Assembly (NCBI GenBank): GCA_943846595.1
Contig: OX044355.1
Span: 2,223,501 to 2,287,500 of the forward strand
Source of the DNA: an uncultured Polaribacter sp.
GTDB taxonomy: Bacteria > Bacteroidota > Bacteroidia > Flavobacteriales > Flavobacteriaceae
Reading direction: 5' to 3'
DNA length: 64,000 nucleotides
The notes under the pieces were generated by a model, which was not told where the DNA came from, made no database searches, and worked only from the letters and a program-made list of their open reading frames with translations. The position numbers and the translations under genes were made by a program. Of this stretch, positions 63,208-64,000 are shown in pieces (positions within the stretch are counted from its first letter, which is position 1; each line of letters begins with the position of its first letter).

Positions 63208-63556
63208 CTTAAGAGGTATCTATTGTGTTGCTGTTTAAGGTTTTTATAAAGTATTATTTTTTTGATGTTCGAATGAAAGTACCCCATTTTATATAACAAG
63301 CAAGGGGGCTTAGAAAAGAGCAATTTGTGCCTAAGGTTATAGGTGTTATAATGACTTAATAAACCAAGGTATGAATTGGTTACAGATACCATATGATGTG
63401 CTGTTTTTTGCAAGATCACATTTTTTTGCTAGGTTTATAGGCTTTACTAAGGCTTACTATATAAGCACTTTGCTCATAACACACCCAAAAAGCACCCTGC
63501 TTATAGCAATACATATGCGTGTCATCTTCTTTCGCTAGTTTTTCTTTAATACTCAT
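63204..63556 (-). pseudogene. Frameshifted small protein linked to DGR loci
   Basis: From the ATG at 63556 the frame reads MSIKEKLAKEDDTHMYCYKQ, then FWVCYEQSAYIVSLSKAYKP and SKKM followed by a stop. In the -1 frame it would continue as VILQKTAHHMVSVTNSYLGLL and onward to 63204. The switch is a run of seven A residues (T7 at 63421-63427 on the plus strand); eight would join them into ~117 residues. I recall proteins opening with this IKEKL..ED..H..Y..G.FW..YEQSAY pattern beside diversity-generating retroelements of Bacteroidota. The end of the second frame overlaps the next gene's start, favouring that frame. Confidence 0.6.
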
Positions 63557-63580
63557 TTTATATGACTTTTTTAAAAAAAT

Positions 63581-63599
63581 GCGGCGGCTACGCCGCCAC
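63581..63599 (-). terminator. GC-rich 8-bp hairpin behind the variable gene
   Basis: GCGGCGGC and GCCGCCAC (one G-T pair) form an 8-bp stem with the 3-nt loop TAC. On the minus strand it is followed by TTTTTTT, as in an intrinsic terminator, 53 bp after the variable gene's stop. GC-rich hairpins at this place are also a feature of diversity-generating retroelements. Confidence 0.7.
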
Positions 63600-63651
63600 A
63601 ATTTTCTACTACTTGCCTAAGAGACAAATAAATAATAAATTAATAGAATTT

Positions 63652-64000
63652 TTATTCTGCGATACAACGAACGGAAAAGCCGCGCGTACGACTGTTGCTA
63701 TTGGCCGGGACTACGAAGCTACTACCGAAGACTAAGTAGTAAGCATTGCTGCCATCCTCTGTACTACTCCAGTAGTCGCCGAGGCTACCACGGCCGTCGA
63801 GCGCGCCACTGGTGACGTTGCTGCGGCCGCCAGCAGCAGGCAAGGTCAGTGACTTTGTGCTTGCATCTGGGCCGTAATGTAAGGCAGAACCATATTCAGA
63901 AGTACCTTCTGTAAACGCACCTGTTCTACTTACGGTATTATTGTTATGAACAGCTACCCATTCAGTACGCGTAGGCACTCTATAACCAGTTGGGCAAGGA
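63652..64000 (-). CDS. 3' part of a FISUMP (Fib_succ_major) protein with a DGR-like variable region
   Basis: The gene enters from beyond the right edge and ends at a TAA (63652-63654). Visible residues PCPTGYRVPTRTEW, LTLPAAGGR, DYWSSTEDGSNAYYL, FVVPAN and FSVRCIAE are the C-terminal half of the Fibrobacter-succinogenes-major-paralogous domain, a C-type-lectin-like fold. The last ~180 bp are strongly GC-rich (41 of 57 bases in 63772-63828), and variable positions use NNC/NNT codons where relatives have Asn. This is what adenine-directed mutagenesis by a retroelement would leave. The protein is probably surface-displayed. The 5' end and signal are outside the window. Confidence 0.85.
   Translation of the reverse strand, partial: PCPTGYRVPTRTEWVAVHNNNTVSRTGAFTEGTSEYGSALHYGPDASTKSLTLPAAGGRSNVTSGALDGRGSLGDYWSSTEDGSNAYYLVFGSSFVVPANSNSRTRGFSVRCIAE

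Noticed and set aside
58700..64000. A complete diversity-generating retroelement within the window
   Set aside because: No reverse transcriptase, Avd-like helix-bundle gene or A-rich template repeat was found to the left of the variable gene; only the target side is visible.

Overview
The window looks like the chromosome of a marine-type member of the Flavobacteriaceae (phylum Bacteroidota). The DNA is AT-rich. Genes lack clear Shine-Dalgarno sites, and several promoters match the Bacteroidota pattern TTTG-N19-TAnnTTTG. Marker genes fit this: class III and class II glutamine synthetases side by side, a secreted laminarinase-type GH16 enzyme with a C-terminal type IX secretion signal, fused isobutyryl-CoA mutase, a Rho factor with a long basic insert, and many Flavobacteriia-restricted DUF proteins (DUF1599, DUF1684, DUF4136, DUF4159, DUF4293, DUF5522).

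Layout. 1-11.1 kb: envelope and housekeeping genes (barrel protein, GNAT-like protein, rsmE, DUF4159, bile-acid-type symporter, acyltransferase, GH3/beta-lactamase fusion, exonuclease), interrupted at 3.4-3.9 kb by a decayed AraC-regulated locus. 11.4-17.7 kb: purM, the divergent glnN/glnA pair, a Ca/Na antiporter and two small conserved proteins. 17.7-19.1 kb: tRNA-Arg followed by remnants of a mobile element. 19.3-26.4 kb: clpS-prmA-tpiA, a thioredoxin-like protein with an ABC permease, pyrF, GH16 and DUF5522. 26.5-41.9 kb: hutU, icmF, YgiQ, a CocE-type hydrolase, a paraoxonase-like protein, a crotonase and crcB, with two broken genes. 41.9-50.8 kb: LOG protein, folP-cdaA, an MsbA-like exporter, truA, a collapsed two-component system, DUF4293 and rho. 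50.9-58.5 kb: ppiD, CNNM protein, lptC, a TPR protein, a barrel protein and coaX in one long minus-strand run, which looks like an envelope-biogenesis operon. 58.6 kb to the end: tRNA-Phe followed by an accessory island.

The island is the most interesting part. From the right edge leftward it holds the 3' end of a FISUMP/C-type-lectin-fold gene. Its last ~200 bases have the composition and codon pattern of a diversity-generating retroelement (DGR) variable region, and a GC-rich hairpin follows. Next come a small frameshifted protein that I recall as a DGR neighbour, a thioredoxin-like lipid- or periplasm-facing protein, an HPr-kinase-like ATPase and a nucleotidyltransferase-fold protein. The kinase gene carries a captured 5' end from a metallo-beta-lactamase-fold gene. 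The reverse transcriptase and template repeat are not in the window and would have to lie beyond base 64000 or elsewhere.

A second theme is repeated collapse of gene pairs: barrel/AraC at 3.5-3.9 kb, an M56-type tail at 39.3 kb, response regulator/histidine kinase at 47.4-48.2 kb, and metallo-hydrolase/HPr-kinase at 61.4 kb. In addition, two genes are broken at short A-runs. All functions are assigned by reading the sequence and recalling families; no search was run.
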